From Kibdelosporangium sp040675465 (GTDB taxonomy: Bacteria > Actinomycetota > Actinomycetes > Mycobacteriales > Pseudonocardiaceae), in NCBI RefSeq assembly GCF_040675465.1, contig NZ_JBFAPA010000012.1:186001-250000 (forward strand): 64,000 nucleotides of DNA. Reading direction: 5' to 3'. Below, piece by piece: positions 41,043 to 49,235 of this stretch. Under the pieces are notes generated by a model. That model saw only the letters and a list, made by a program, of their open reading frames with translations. It made no database searches and was not told where the DNA came from. The translations under genes and the position numbers were made by a program. Positions within the stretch are counted from its first letter, which is position 1. Each line of letters opens with the position of its first letter.

Positions 41043-42620
41043 CTACAAAGCCCTGGTCAGATAGGGTCGCCAGCCGCCGTACGAGGTGATGTCCTCGGCG
41101 CCCTCCAGCGCGTACCGCTCACAGGTGAAGCCCGGCACCCAGGTCCCGTCGGCCAGCTCGACCCGGCCGATCGCCATCGGGCTGGGCAGCGACGCCACGA
41201 ACGACCCGAACGCGTCGAGCGGCAGCTCCCACACCTCGGCCACGATCGCCGCGCCGTCGTCCGACCGCACCAGGCCGGGCTTCGGCGGGGTCGTGTCCAA
41301 GGCGTACAACCGATAGGCCGCAGCGGTGGTCGTGTCCCGCACGAGCACACCCCCGCGGGACACCAGCTCGTTGTTCAGCGGCTGCCCGCTCAGGTGGGCG
41401 CCGACGACGGCCACCTTCGCGGTCGCGGGCAGCGTCCCGGCGATCGAGGCCAGCAACCCGTCGCTGAATCCCTCACCCAGCAAGGAGATCCCGAACGGCA
41501 GTCCGTCGACCGTCCCCGCCGGGATCGCCAGCGCCGCCAGCCCGAAGAGGTTGGCGAAGTTGGTGAACCGGCCCAGCCGCGCGTTCACGCCCACCGGGTC
41601 GGCGGCGACCTCCGCGATGGTCGGATGCGCCACGGTGGTCGGCAGCACCAGAGCGTCCACAGTGGACAATTGGCCGAGGGCGATCGACCGCAGCCGTGCC
41701 AGCACCTCCTGGTCGGCGAACAACCGGTGCGCGGGAACGTCCTTGGCAGCGCTGATGATCCCACCGACGATCGGGTCCACTTCGGACCGATGCGCGTCGA
41801 TGAACTCGCCCACGGCCGTGTACCGCTCGGCCACGAACGCACCCTCGTACAGCAACCGCGCGGCGGCGAGGAACGGTTCCAGGTCGATCGGCACCAGCGA
41901 GGCACCCGGGAACCGCTCGACCGCGACCTTGAACGCCTCGGCCCACCCCGGCGCCAACTCCCCCAGCTCAGCAGGCACACCCAGCCGGTACGGCAACGAC
42001 AACACCGGCGTCGGCGGCTGCTGCGAAGCACACGCGAGCACCTGGGACGCCTCGGCGACGGTCCGCGCGAAGATCGAGACACAGTCCAGGCTGCGGCACG
42101 CGGGCACGACCCCGTCGGTCGGGATCAGCCCGTAGGTCGGCTTCAGGCCGACGATCCCGTTGAACGCGGCGGGAACCCGGCCTGAGCCGGCGGTGTCCGT
42201 GCCCAGCGAGAAGTCCACAATGCCCAGCGCGACCGCCACGGCCGACCCCGAACTCGACCCACCGGACACCCGCTCGGGGTCGATGGCGTTGCGCACAGCG
42301 CCATACGGGCTGCGTGTGCCCACCAGACCGGTCGCGAACTGGTCCATGTTGGTCGTGCCCACCACGACAGCGCCCGCGGCCCGCAGCCGCGCAACCACAG
42401 CGGCGTCCTCGACGGGCTGGTACTGGTACGCCGGACAGGCGGCGGTCGTCGGCAGGCCGGCCACATCGATGTTCCCCTTGACCGCGAACAGCTTCCCGGC
42501 CAGCGGCCCGGTGGCGGCGGCGAACTCGGCCTGGACGTCGGCCTCCGGCCGCAGATCGATCCAGATCTCCGGCCGGTCGACCCGCCGGATGCGTTCGTAC
42601 GCCTGCGTGACCCGGTTCAC
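41043..42620 (-). CDS. atzF: Allophanate hydrolase
   Basis: A 525-residue amidase-signature enzyme. The catalytic Ser-Ser-Lys set is present: Lys in AVKGNID near residue 48, and serines in GGSSSGSA and GTDTAGSGRVPA. The C-terminal extension (about 430-525) has the allophanate-hydrolase domain that tells this family from ordinary amidases. It hydrolyses allophanate to ammonia and CO2, the second half of ATP-dependent urea breakdown or the end of cyanuric acid/biuret breakdown. The partner urea carboxylase is not in the window. It ends a two-gene minus-strand group, 39 bases after the transporter. Confidence 0.9.
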   Translation of the reverse strand: MNRVTQAYERIRRVDRPEIWIDLRPEADVQAEFAAATGPLAGKLFAVKGNIDVAGLPTTAACPAYQYQPVEDAAVVARLRAAGAVVVGTTNMDQFATGLVGTRSPYGAVRNAIDPERVSGGSSSGSAVAVALGIVDFSLGTDTAGSGRVPAAFNGIVGLKPTYGLIPTDGVVPACRSLDCVSIFARTVAEASQVLACASQQPPTPVLSLPYRLGVPAELGELAPGWAEAFKVAVERFPGASLVPIDLEPFLAAARLLYEGAFVAERYTAVGEFIDAHRSEVDPIVGGIISAAKDVPAHRLFADQEVLARLRSIALGQLSTVDALVLPTTVAHPTIAEVAADPVGVNARLGRFTNFANLFGLAALAIPAGTVDGLPFGISLLGEGFSDGLLASIAGTLPATAKVAVVGAHLSGQPLNNELVSRGGVLVRDTTTAAAYRLYALDTTPPKPGLVRSDDGAAIVAEVWELPLDAFGSFVASLPSPMAIGRVELADGTWVPGFTCERYALEGAEDITSYGGWRPYLTRAL

Positions 42621-42659
42621 CCGAACTCCTTCGCCTAGAGCGTGTCCCGGGCCATGATC

Positions 42660-43778
42660 TCAGGTCTCCTCGCGCGCGCTCCACCTCTGTTCGATCCGGC
42701 CGAACCGCCACACCGCGAGCGCGACCAGCCAGGCCACCACGAACAGCGCGACGATCCCGTACCCGGCGTAGTCCAGCGGGATGTCCGCGATCGCCACCAG
42801 CGGGCCGGAGGTGATCTTCGCCTGGTCGACCAGCACGCCGACCAGCTCGATCGTGCCGATCACCAGCGCGACCGCGACCGACACCGAGGTGATCGTGATG
42901 TTGTAGAACACCTTGCGCACCGGCTTGGCGAACGCCCAGCCGTAGGCGAAGTTCATGAACACGCCGTCGATGGTGTCCAGCAGGCACATCCCGGCGGCGA
43001 ACAGCACCGGCAGGACCAGGATCACGTAGAACGGCAGGTTGAACGCGGCCGCGCCGCCGGCCAGCACGAGCAGGCCGATCTCGGTGGCGGTGTCGAAGCC
43101 GAGTCCGAACAGGACACCGATCGGGTAGATGTGCCACGGCTTGCGCACCGACTTGGTCAGCCCGCCCAGGATCCGGTTCATGAAGCCGCGTTTGTTCAGC
43201 TGGGCTTCGAGTTCCTGTTCGTCGTACCGGCCGGTGCGCATCTGCCGGAACACGCGCACGATCCCCAGCAGCACCACCAGGTTCAGGATCCCGAGGATCC
43301 ACAGGAACACGCCGGAGACCGACGCGCCGATCACCCCGGTGACCGAGTGCAGCGCCGAGCCGTCGTCCTCGACCGGGCCGGCGAGCGCCTTCACGCCGAT
43401 CGACAGCAGGAAGGTCAGTCCGAAAACGACGCTGGAATGCCCGAGGGAGAACCAGAATCCGACCGACAACGGCCGCCTGCCGCCGTCGGCCATCAGCTTG
43501 CGGGTGGTGTTGTCCACCGCGGCGATGTGATCCGCGTCGAACGCGTGCCGCATTCCCAGCGTGTAGGCGAGCATGCCGACGCCGATTCCGAAAACGCCCG
43601 TCTCGCCGAGGTCGTAGTGCCGCGGGATGACCAGCAGGAGCAGCACACCGAAGCCCGCGACGTGCAGGAACACGATGAACCCGAGCATCCCGGCCAGCGA
43701 CCGGCGGTCCTGGCGGGTCAGCGCGCCCCACATTCGCGACCAACGGGAATCGCGTGCGGAAACGGACGTTGCGGTCAC
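42660..43778 (-). CDS. NiCoT-family nickel/cobalt transporter
   Basis: A 372-residue membrane protein with about eight helices. The NiCoT signature RHAFDADHIAAVDN is present, as are the second motif GFDTATEIG and a histidine-bearing helix (LGHSSVVFGL). These transporters import nickel or cobalt for urease, hydrogenase or cobalamin. I chose the GTG at 43778, which has GGGAGGTGGGA just upstream, over the first in-frame codon at 43811. A neighbouring allophanate hydrolase suggests nitrogen scavenging from urea, although these two urea routes are usually alternatives. Confidence 0.85.
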   Translation of the reverse strand: MTATSVSARDSRWSRMWGALTRQDRRSLAGMLGFIVFLHVAGFGVLLLLVIPRHYDLGETGVFGIGVGMLAYTLGMRHAFDADHIAAVDNTTRKLMADGGRRPLSVGFWFSLGHSSVVFGLTFLLSIGVKALAGPVEDDGSALHSVTGVIGASVSGVFLWILGILNLVVLLGIVRVFRQMRTGRYDEQELEAQLNKRGFMNRILGGLTKSVRKPWHIYPIGVLFGLGFDTATEIGLLVLAGGAAAFNLPFYVILVLPVLFAAGMCLLDTIDGVFMNFAYGWAFAKPVRKVFYNITITSVSVAVALVIGTIELVGVLVDQAKITSGPLVAIADIPLDYAGYGIVALFVVAWLVALAVWRFGRIEQRWSAREET

Positions 43779-44046
43779 TCCCACCTCCCAAGCACTGCTT
43801 GTTTTGACCACCTACGAACCTACGCTGTGCCCCGCACTGTCACAAGTGATGTGCAATTGCCTCGCAGTGGCGTCTATCGCACGGGATACCCGGCGCCGCC
43901 GCACGCGACTCCAGGGATTCGGCGCCGGTCGCGAGGTGGATTGGGTTTTCCCTCCGACCGGGTGATTCGGCCACGAAGTCCAAGCCTGGCGTGCATATCG
44001 CTTCGAACCCCCGGCACCTGTTCCACTTCCCAAGGAGTGCACCACC

Positions 44047-44640
44047 ATGCTTCTGCGACGTACCGCGGGCCTGGCGGCCGCCGGACTGGCCGTGCTCGGC
44101 ATGGCCGCCTGCGGCAGCTCGAACCAGGCCGGCAGCGGAACCCAGCCGTCCATGACGCAGACCACCTCGGCGCAACAGTTCGGTCCCGCCTGCGCCGGTG
44201 TGCCGAAGGACGGTGCCGGGTCGTTTGCCGGCATGGCCAAGGATCCCGTCGCCACGGCGGCTTCCAACAACCCGGCACTGTCCACACTGGTCTCGGCGGT
44301 CAAACAGGCCGGTCTGGTCGACACCCTCAACGGGGCCAGGGACGTCACGGTGTTCGCGCCGTCCAACGACGCGTTCGCCAAGCTCCCCAAGGACACCCTG
44401 GACAAGGTGCTGGCCGACAAGGCCACCCTGACCAAGATCCTGACCTACCACGTGGTCCCGCGGACGATCAGCCCGATGCAGCTGGCCGCGGGCAGCTTCG
44501 AGACCCTGGAGAAGGGGTCGCTGACCACCTCCGGCAGCGGCGAGTCGTACAAGGTCAACGACGCCAACGTGGTCTGCGGCAACATCAAGACCGCCAACGC
44601 CACTGTCTACATCGTCGACTCGGTGCTCATGCCGATGTGA
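44047..44640 (+). CDS. Fasciclin-domain lipoprotein (MPB70/83-like)
   Basis: A 197-residue lipoprotein with its lipobox at LGMAACGSS (Cys22) and a single fasciclin domain (about 60-196): NPALSTLVSAVKQAGLVDTL, VTVFAPSNDAFAKLP, LTYHVVP and YIVDSVLMPM. It resembles mycobacterial MPB70/MPB83, adhesion or surface proteins. AAGGAG lies 12 bases ahead of the ATG at 44047. It appears to be a single gene; the end overlaps the convergent SDR gene by 14 bases. Confidence 0.9.
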   Translation: MLLRRTAGLAAAGLAVLGMAACGSSNQAGSGTQPSMTQTTSAQQFGPACAGVPKDGAGSFAGMAKDPVATAASNNPALSTLVSAVKQAGLVDTLNGARDVTVFAPSNDAFAKLPKDTLDKVLADKATLTKILTYHVVPRTISPMQLAAGSFETLEKGSLTTSGSGESYKVNDANVVCGNIKTANATVYIVDSVLMPM

Positions 44641-45433
44641 CCCGCTGCGCTTGACGGACCTTGCGGTCGATCATCCTGCGCAGTATCGGCGCGATCAGTG
44701 GCCCGAACGCGGCGAGCAGGCCGATCGACCGGTCCGGGAACACCGTGAAGCGCTTGCGGTCGATGGCCCGGATGACCGCCGAGGCAACGGCTTCGGCGGT
44801 CATCGCCTTGACCGTCCCGCTGATCGCGGCGGTCTCCTTGGGCTTGTAGAGGTTCTCCTCGGCCAGTTGCGGCGTGTCCACATCGGGCGGGTAAACGCAG
44901 GCCACGTGCACACCGCGCGGCCGCAGCTCGTCCCGCAGGCACTCCATCAGGCCTCGCACGGCGTACTTCGCCGGGGCGTAAGCGGTGTAGCCGTAGATCC
45001 CCAGGATCCCGGTCGCCGAGCAGATGGCCACAATGGACCCGGTGCCACGCTCGGCCATCGAGGGAACGACCGCCCGCACGGCGTACAGCGTGCCGAAGTA
45101 GTCCACTTCGACCATCCGGCGGAACACCTCGTCGTCCAGCTCCTGGAACTGCCCGGGCCGGGCCTGGCCGGCCGCGGTCACCAGGATGTCGCACGGACCG
45201 GCGGCCTCGGTCAGCGAGGCGAGCGCCTTGGTGACAGCGTCCTGGTCGGACACGTCCACGCTGGCGGTGTGGACCTTGATCTCCTTGGCTCGTAAGCAGT
45301 CCGCCGCGGCCGAGAGCCGCTCGGCGTCGCGGGCGATCAGCGAGACCGTCATCCCCCGCTGCCCCAGCTGCGTCGCGATGGCCAGCCCGATCCCGCTGGA
45401 CCCACCGGTGACCACCGCGTGCTTCAGCGCCAT
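44627..45433 (-). CDS. SDR resembling 3-ketodihydrosphingosine reductase
   Basis: A 268-residue short-chain dehydrogenase: cofactor motif TGGSSGIGLA, catalytic YAPAKYAVRG. Its C-terminal half contains VYPPDVDTPQLAEENLYKPKE, the hallmark of eukaryotic 3-ketodihydrosphingosine reductases (KDSR/TSC10), which reduce the first intermediate of sphingolipid synthesis. Bacterial members of this type are uncommon. No serine palmitoyltransferase is in the window, so the substrate may be another long-chain ketone. It overlaps the nitroreductase gene by 10 bases. Confidence 0.75.
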   Translation of the reverse strand: MALKHAVVTGGSSGIGLAIATQLGQRGMTVSLIARDAERLSAAADCLRAKEIKVHTASVDVSDQDAVTKALASLTEAAGPCDILVTAAGQARPGQFQELDDEVFRRMVEVDYFGTLYAVRAVVPSMAERGTGSIVAICSATGILGIYGYTAYAPAKYAVRGLMECLRDELRPRGVHVACVYPPDVDTPQLAEENLYKPKETAAISGTVKAMTAEAVASAVIRAIDRKRFTVFPDRSIGLLAAFGPLIAPILRRMIDRKVRQAQRVTSA

Positions 45434-46005
45434 TCGACCAGATCCTCCAACGGCAGCTGGCGCTTCTTCAGCTCCGCGGCGCGGGAACCCTTGTCCCCCG
45501 CGTAGCCGAGCGTCAGCATCCCGGACAGGCCGATGTCGTCCGGCAGCTCGAGGATCTCGCGCAGCCCCTCCTCGTGCGGACCGAAGAACCCGGTCGCCAG
45601 CCCTTCGTTGGCGGCGGCCAATTGGAGCAGCACGAGCAGGCTGCCACTGTCGAACCACCAGTACGGCACCGGCCACTCGATCTCGTTGCCGTCGTCGTCC
45701 AGCTTGTCCGGCTGGGTGTACCGCTCGTGGTAGGACTCCTCCCGGACGCAGACCGCGATCAGCACCGGGGCCTTGCCGATCCAGCCCTGGATGTCCGCGC
45801 CCTTGTAGGCCGGGTCGTACAGGTCGGAGATCCGCCGGCGTACCGCCGGATCGGTGACCACGATCAGCCGGTGCCCCTGGCTGAACCCGGCGCTGGGCGC
45901 GCGGTGGACCACCTTCACGATCCGGCGCAGCACGTCCGGGGGAACGGGATCGGGCCGGTAGTCCCGGACCATCCGGCGCACCTTCAGCACATCAGCGAAG
46001 TCCAT
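45424..46005 (-). CDS. Nitroreductase-family protein
   Basis: A 193-residue FMN enzyme of the nitroreductase superfamily: VLKVRRMVRDYRPDPVPPD and RAPSAGFSQG at the start, GATGFFGP-like LATGFFGPHEEGLREILELP later. Members reduce nitro groups, quinones or other substrates with NAD(P)H, usually as dimers. It lies between the SDR (10-base overlap) and the epimerase gene (12-base gap), all on the minus strand, so these three are probably one transcript. Confidence 0.85.
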   Translation of the reverse strand: MDFADVLKVRRMVRDYRPDPVPPDVLRRIVKVVHRAPSAGFSQGHRLIVVTDPAVRRRISDLYDPAYKGADIQGWIGKAPVLIAVCVREESYHERYTQPDKLDDDGNEIEWPVPYWWFDSGSLLVLLQLAAANEGLATGFFGPHEEGLREILELPDDIGLSGMLTLGYAGDKGSRAAELKKRQLPLEDLVEWR

Positions 46006-46017
46006 TCGCCCAGCTGA

Positions 46018-46968
46018 TCACGAAACCCCGGCGGGCGTCCATGTCCTGGAGCGATAACGTCGCACGAGGTCGGCCGCGGCCTTCGGCCATTCGGGGTACG
46101 TGAACGAGAAACCCGCGTCCAGCAACCGCCCTGGGATCACCCGGCGGCTTTTCAGCAGCAGCTCGGTATCGGTGCGGATCACGAACGCGCCGATCTCGGC
46201 CATCCAGGCCGTGGACGGGATTCCGAACGGGACCTTCGCGGCCTTGCGCAGCTCGCGCATGAACTCCCGGTGCGGCAGCGGGGCGGGTGCGGCCAGGTTG
46301 ACCGGGCCGGTGAGGTCGCTCCCGAGCAGGAACTCCACCGCGGCCACGAGGTCGACTTCGTGAATCCACGAAACAAACTGCCTGCCACCCGCCACCGGCC
46401 CGCCGATCCCGAGCCGGGCCATCCGGTACAGGTGCGAGAACGGCCCGCCCCGCCCGGGGCTCATCGTGATGGCCGTGCGCAACGCGACCTTGCGGGTCCC
46501 CGGGACGACGGCCTCTTCCTGGGTGTGTTCCCACGCTTTGGCGATGTCCACGCTGTAGGCCCAGTACGCGGGCACATCCGGTTCGTGGCCGCCGATGATG
46601 CCGGTGGCCTCGTCGTTCGGCGCGTCGAACCGGTGCGCGTAGATGGTCGCCGTGCTCATCTGCAGCCACACCGACGGCGGCTTGTCCGCACAGGCGATGG
46701 CCTCGCCGATCACGCGGGTCGAGTCGATTCGCGAGGACATCATCTCGCGCAGATGAGCGTCGGTGTAGCGGCAGCTCACACTGCGTCCGGCCAGGTTGAT
46801 CACGGCGTCGGCGCCGTCGATCTCCGCAGCCCACGGTCCCAACGTCCGGCCGTCCCAGACAACCCCGTCGCTGCGGGCGATCACGACCACCGTGTGGCCG
46901 GCGGCGCGCAGCGCGGGGGTCAGGAAGCGGCCGATGTGCCCGGTCCCACCGGGAATGACGATCTTCAT
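46018..46968 (-). CDS. TIGR01777-type epimerase
   Basis: A 316-residue NAD-dependent epimerase-like protein: Rossmann motif GGTGHIGRFL at 7-16, NLAGRSVSCRYTD, and the C-terminal DUF1731-like region (GRLLDAGFSFTYPEWPKAAADL) that marks the TIGR01777/YfcH family. Function is not established in this family. The frame opens 16 codons earlier, but that part crosses a perfect palindrome at 47001-47018 and a purine-rich site precedes the ATG at 46968. Probably co-transcribed with the nitroreductase and SDR genes. Confidence 0.85.
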   Translation of the reverse strand: MKIVIPGGTGHIGRFLTPALRAAGHTVVVIARSDGVVWDGRTLGPWAAEIDGADAVINLAGRSVSCRYTDAHLREMMSSRIDSTRVIGEAIACADKPPSVWLQMSTATIYAHRFDAPNDEATGIIGGHEPDVPAYWAYSVDIAKAWEHTQEEAVVPGTRKVALRTAITMSPGRGGPFSHLYRMARLGIGGPVAGGRQFVSWIHEVDLVAAVEFLLGSDLTGPVNLAAPAPLPHREFMRELRKAAKVPFGIPSTAWMAEIGAFVIRTDTELLLKSRRVIPGRLLDAGFSFTYPEWPKAAADLVRRYRSRTWTPAGVS

Positions 46969-47000
46969 GGCAGTCCCCTCTCCACTGCCACGGTACGACT

Positions 47001-47018
47001 TTTTGAACGTGTTCAAAA
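47001..47018. promoter_or_regulatory. Palindromic operator ahead of the epimerase operon
   Basis: TTTTGAAC-GT-GTTCAAAA is a perfect 18-base palindrome, 32 bases ahead of the epimerase ATG. It is AT-rich and stands out sharply. Sites like this are often bound by TetR-type repressors of lipid or aromatic metabolism. No regulator gene is adjacent, so the binder must be encoded elsewhere. Confidence 0.6.
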
Positions 47019-47058
47019 CCTATCGTGACGGGGCTGACCCAACTGCCAGCTCAACCGC

Positions 47059-47664
47059 TCACGAGACTTTGAGGGTCTGCTTGGCCAGGACATAGGCGGG
47101 CAGCATCTGCTCGTGCTCCTCGGTGTCCAGGCCACCGACGTGCAGCACGACCGGGCCCCTCGGCGTCGGCACGGCCAACGCTCTCTCCCGTTTGGGATCG
47201 GACTGCGGCGCCTCCAGCGAGTAGGTGACCTCCTCGGCCGCCAGCGAGCCGAGCCGCACCGAGCGGTACTCGGGCTGCTTGGCGTACCTGACGTCGGCGA
47301 CGAAGTCCTCCAGCGCGGCACGAGCCTGCGGGCCGCCGTCCTCGTCGGTCCACACCCGCAGGAACCCGATCATCCCGGCGGGTTTCGCGTCGACCTCGCA
47401 CACCGCGGTGAACCTGCCCATCCGGGCCAGGCCGAGCTCGTCGTCACCCTTGTTCTCGATCGCCTTGGGTTTCCACGACTTGGCCACCTCGAAGGTGACC
47501 GGCATCGGGCACAGGCTGCCGGTGGCGCCGATCGGGCCGGCGGCGGTGGCGGCCTTGGTGTCGTCCAGCCACGGCTGCCCGCCCGCGGCCTTCGCTGGTT
47601 CGTCGGGCACCGAAGTGCAGCCCGCCGCCAACAGGACTCCGATGACGACAAAGAACTTACGCAT
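47059..47664 (-). CDS. Secreted lipoprotein of unknown function
   Basis: A 201-residue lipoprotein with lipobox LLAAGCTS (Cys16). The mature part is small, alpha/beta, and contains Cys pairs (SLCPMPVTFEV, FTAVCEVD) and an R-D-rich centre. I do not recognise the family; many actinomycete lipoproteins of this size have this look. It lies upstream of the epimerase operon on the same strand with a 90-base gap, so it is probably separate. The ATG at 47664 begins the signal sequence. Confidence 0.75.
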   Translation of the reverse strand: MRKFFVVIGVLLAAGCTSVPDEPAKAAGGQPWLDDTKAATAAGPIGATGSLCPMPVTFEVAKSWKPKAIENKGDDELGLARMGRFTAVCEVDAKPAGMIGFLRVWTDEDGGPQARAALEDFVADVRYAKQPEYRSVRLGSLAAEEVTYSLEAPQSDPKRERALAVPTPRGPVVLHVGGLDTEEHEQMLPAYVLAKQTLKVS

Positions 47665-48155
47665 GCACGCCCCCAGTCGGTGATTCGCGACCGATCCTAT
47701 TGGCCCGCACAGACAGCCCATCATGGGGCCGGAACGATCACCGGCATGCACGAGGACCGCCAGCTCATGCCGCTGATCGAGAACTTCTGGATCTTGCCGG
47801 GCGGTCGCGGACAGTGAGAGCCTTCGCTGGGAATGCTGGCAGACCGTGACGGGAACTTTGTTCGGAACTGAACCCATACAGTGCCCATAGGACGCCTGTC
47901 CTGCGAAAATGACACAGGCCTGTCCGGCCCGTTACGCCGTTTGGCCCTTAACTTTTGTCTCGGGAATGCATAAGTTCCACGTGATCGACACGAAAGAATA
48001 TGAGCAACCGACGGCCCGGAAGGCAACCGAGTAACACCGATACCCCCTGTGCGCGCGGCGAGGGGTAAGAAGTCGATCCCTGGGGATGTGCGTGCCTCAC
48101 GCCATGCCCCGCATGGCGCTGTTCCCGGTTTTTCATGGACCCCGAATGGAGAGGG
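47665..48155. other. Long intergenic region ahead of the laccase cluster
   Basis: Nearly 500 bases with no convincing gene. AT-rich parts at about 47840-48010 include small stems such as AGGAC-GCCT-GTCCT near 47890. A tract around 48000-48045 (GAGCAACCG, GGAAGGCAACCGAG) looks structured. It must contain the promoter of the laccase gene and perhaps a leader RNA. A short open stretch at 47744 (MHEDRQLMPLIENFWILPGG) ends after 23 codons and is not supported. Confidence 0.4.
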
Positions 48156-49187
48156 ATGGAAAAGCACGCCCAGACCGGCTGGTTCAACAAGCTCGTCTCC
48201 CGGCGCTCGGTGCTCGCGGGCACCACGGTCGGACTGGCCGTCCCGGCCGCCATGACGGTCGGCGCGGCCGCGCCGACGCACACCGCGGCGGCCCAGACCG
48301 GCGTGGTGAAGAAGGTGACCATCTACGCGGAGCTGTTACCCGGCAACCTCTACGGCTACGGGCTGGCCGAGGGACAGGCCACCGTGCCCGGGCCGACCCT
48401 GGAGATGTACGAGGGCGACACGCTCGAGATCACCCTGGTGAACAAGACCGACAAGCGGCTGTCCATCCACCCGCACGGCGTGGACTACAGCACCGACTCG
48501 GATGGCAGCCCGTTCAACGCCTCCTTCAACAACCCCGGCGAGACCAAGGTCTACACCTGGCGTTCGCGGGTCGCGGCGCAGACCGCCGGCCGCCAGTACC
48601 TGCCCGGCAGCGCGGGGTACTGGCACTACCACGACCACGCGATGGGCACCGACCACGGCACCCAGGGTGTCCTCAGAGGACTGTACGGAGCGCTGATCGT
48701 GCGCCGCCGCGGGGACATCCTGCCCGACAAGCAGTTCGTCGCCGTGTTCAACGGCATGCAGATCAACAACAAGGTCGCCCCGGACACCCCGATGTTCGAG
48801 GCCAACCTCGGCCAGCGGGTGGAGTGGATCGCCATCGGGCACGGCGACCTGTTCCACACGTTCCACCTGCACGCCCACCGCTGGGCCGACAACCGGACCG
48901 GATACCTCGACGGCCCGTCGGACCCGACGCGGGCCATCGACAACAAGGACCTCAACCCGGGCAGCTCGTTCGGGTTCCAGGTGATCGCCGGCGAGGGCGT
49001 CGGCCCGGGCGCGTGGATGTACCACTGCCACGTGCAGAACCACTCCGACGGCGGCATGGTCGGCATCTTCCTGGTGCGCAACGCCGACGGCAGCATGCCG
49101 CCGGGCGCCCAGGACGCCATCGACCGCTTCCACGGCCACGTGCACGCGGCGTCAGCCGCGACCGACATGCCAGGGATGTCGCACTAG
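48156..49187 (+). CDS. Two-domain (small) laccase, multicopper oxidase
   Basis: A 343-residue copper oxidase of the small-laccase type of streptomycetes, which works as a trimer and reduces O2 to water. A twin-arginine signal (SRRSVLAGTT) leads. The copper ligands are all visible: HPHGVDY, HYHDHAMG, HTFHLHAHRW and HCHVQNHSDGGM. GGAGAGGG lies just ahead of the ATG at 48156; an in-frame ATG at 48135 is weaker. It is the first gene of a group of four secreted proteins on the plus strand, 48 bases ahead of the giant sugar-dehydrogenase mosaic. Confidence 0.9.
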   Translation: MEKHAQTGWFNKLVSRRSVLAGTTVGLAVPAAMTVGAAAPTHTAAAQTGVVKKVTIYAELLPGNLYGYGLAEGQATVPGPTLEMYEGDTLEITLVNKTDKRLSIHPHGVDYSTDSDGSPFNASFNNPGETKVYTWRSRVAAQTAGRQYLPGSAGYWHYHDHAMGTDHGTQGVLRGLYGALIVRRRGDILPDKQFVAVFNGMQINNKVAPDTPMFEANLGQRVEWIAIGHGDLFHTFHLHAHRWADNRTGYLDGPSDPTRAIDNKDLNPGSSFGFQVIAGEGVGPGAWMYHCHVQNHSDGGMVGIFLVRNADGSMPPGAQDAIDRFHGHVHAASAATDMPGMSH

Positions 49188-49235
49188 AGCCATCGCTTCC
49201 TTTTCTCGGCCTGCCAACGACAAAGGAGTTCACGG

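Noticed and set aside
43854..43861. GCAATTGC as a nickel-regulator (Nur) site ahead of the NiCoT gene
   Set aside because: It matches only part of the known tTGCaa-N5-ttGCAA pattern; too weak to list.
47744..47817. Short plus-strand open frame encoding MHEDRQLMPLIENFWILPGG
   Set aside because: Only 23 codons, with no ribosome-binding site and no recognisable similarity; kept as non-coding.
47990..48070. Candidate SAM- or c-di-AMP-type riboswitch ahead of the laccase gene
   Set aside because: Only short resemblance to the conserved loops; the pairing pattern could not be established by eye.
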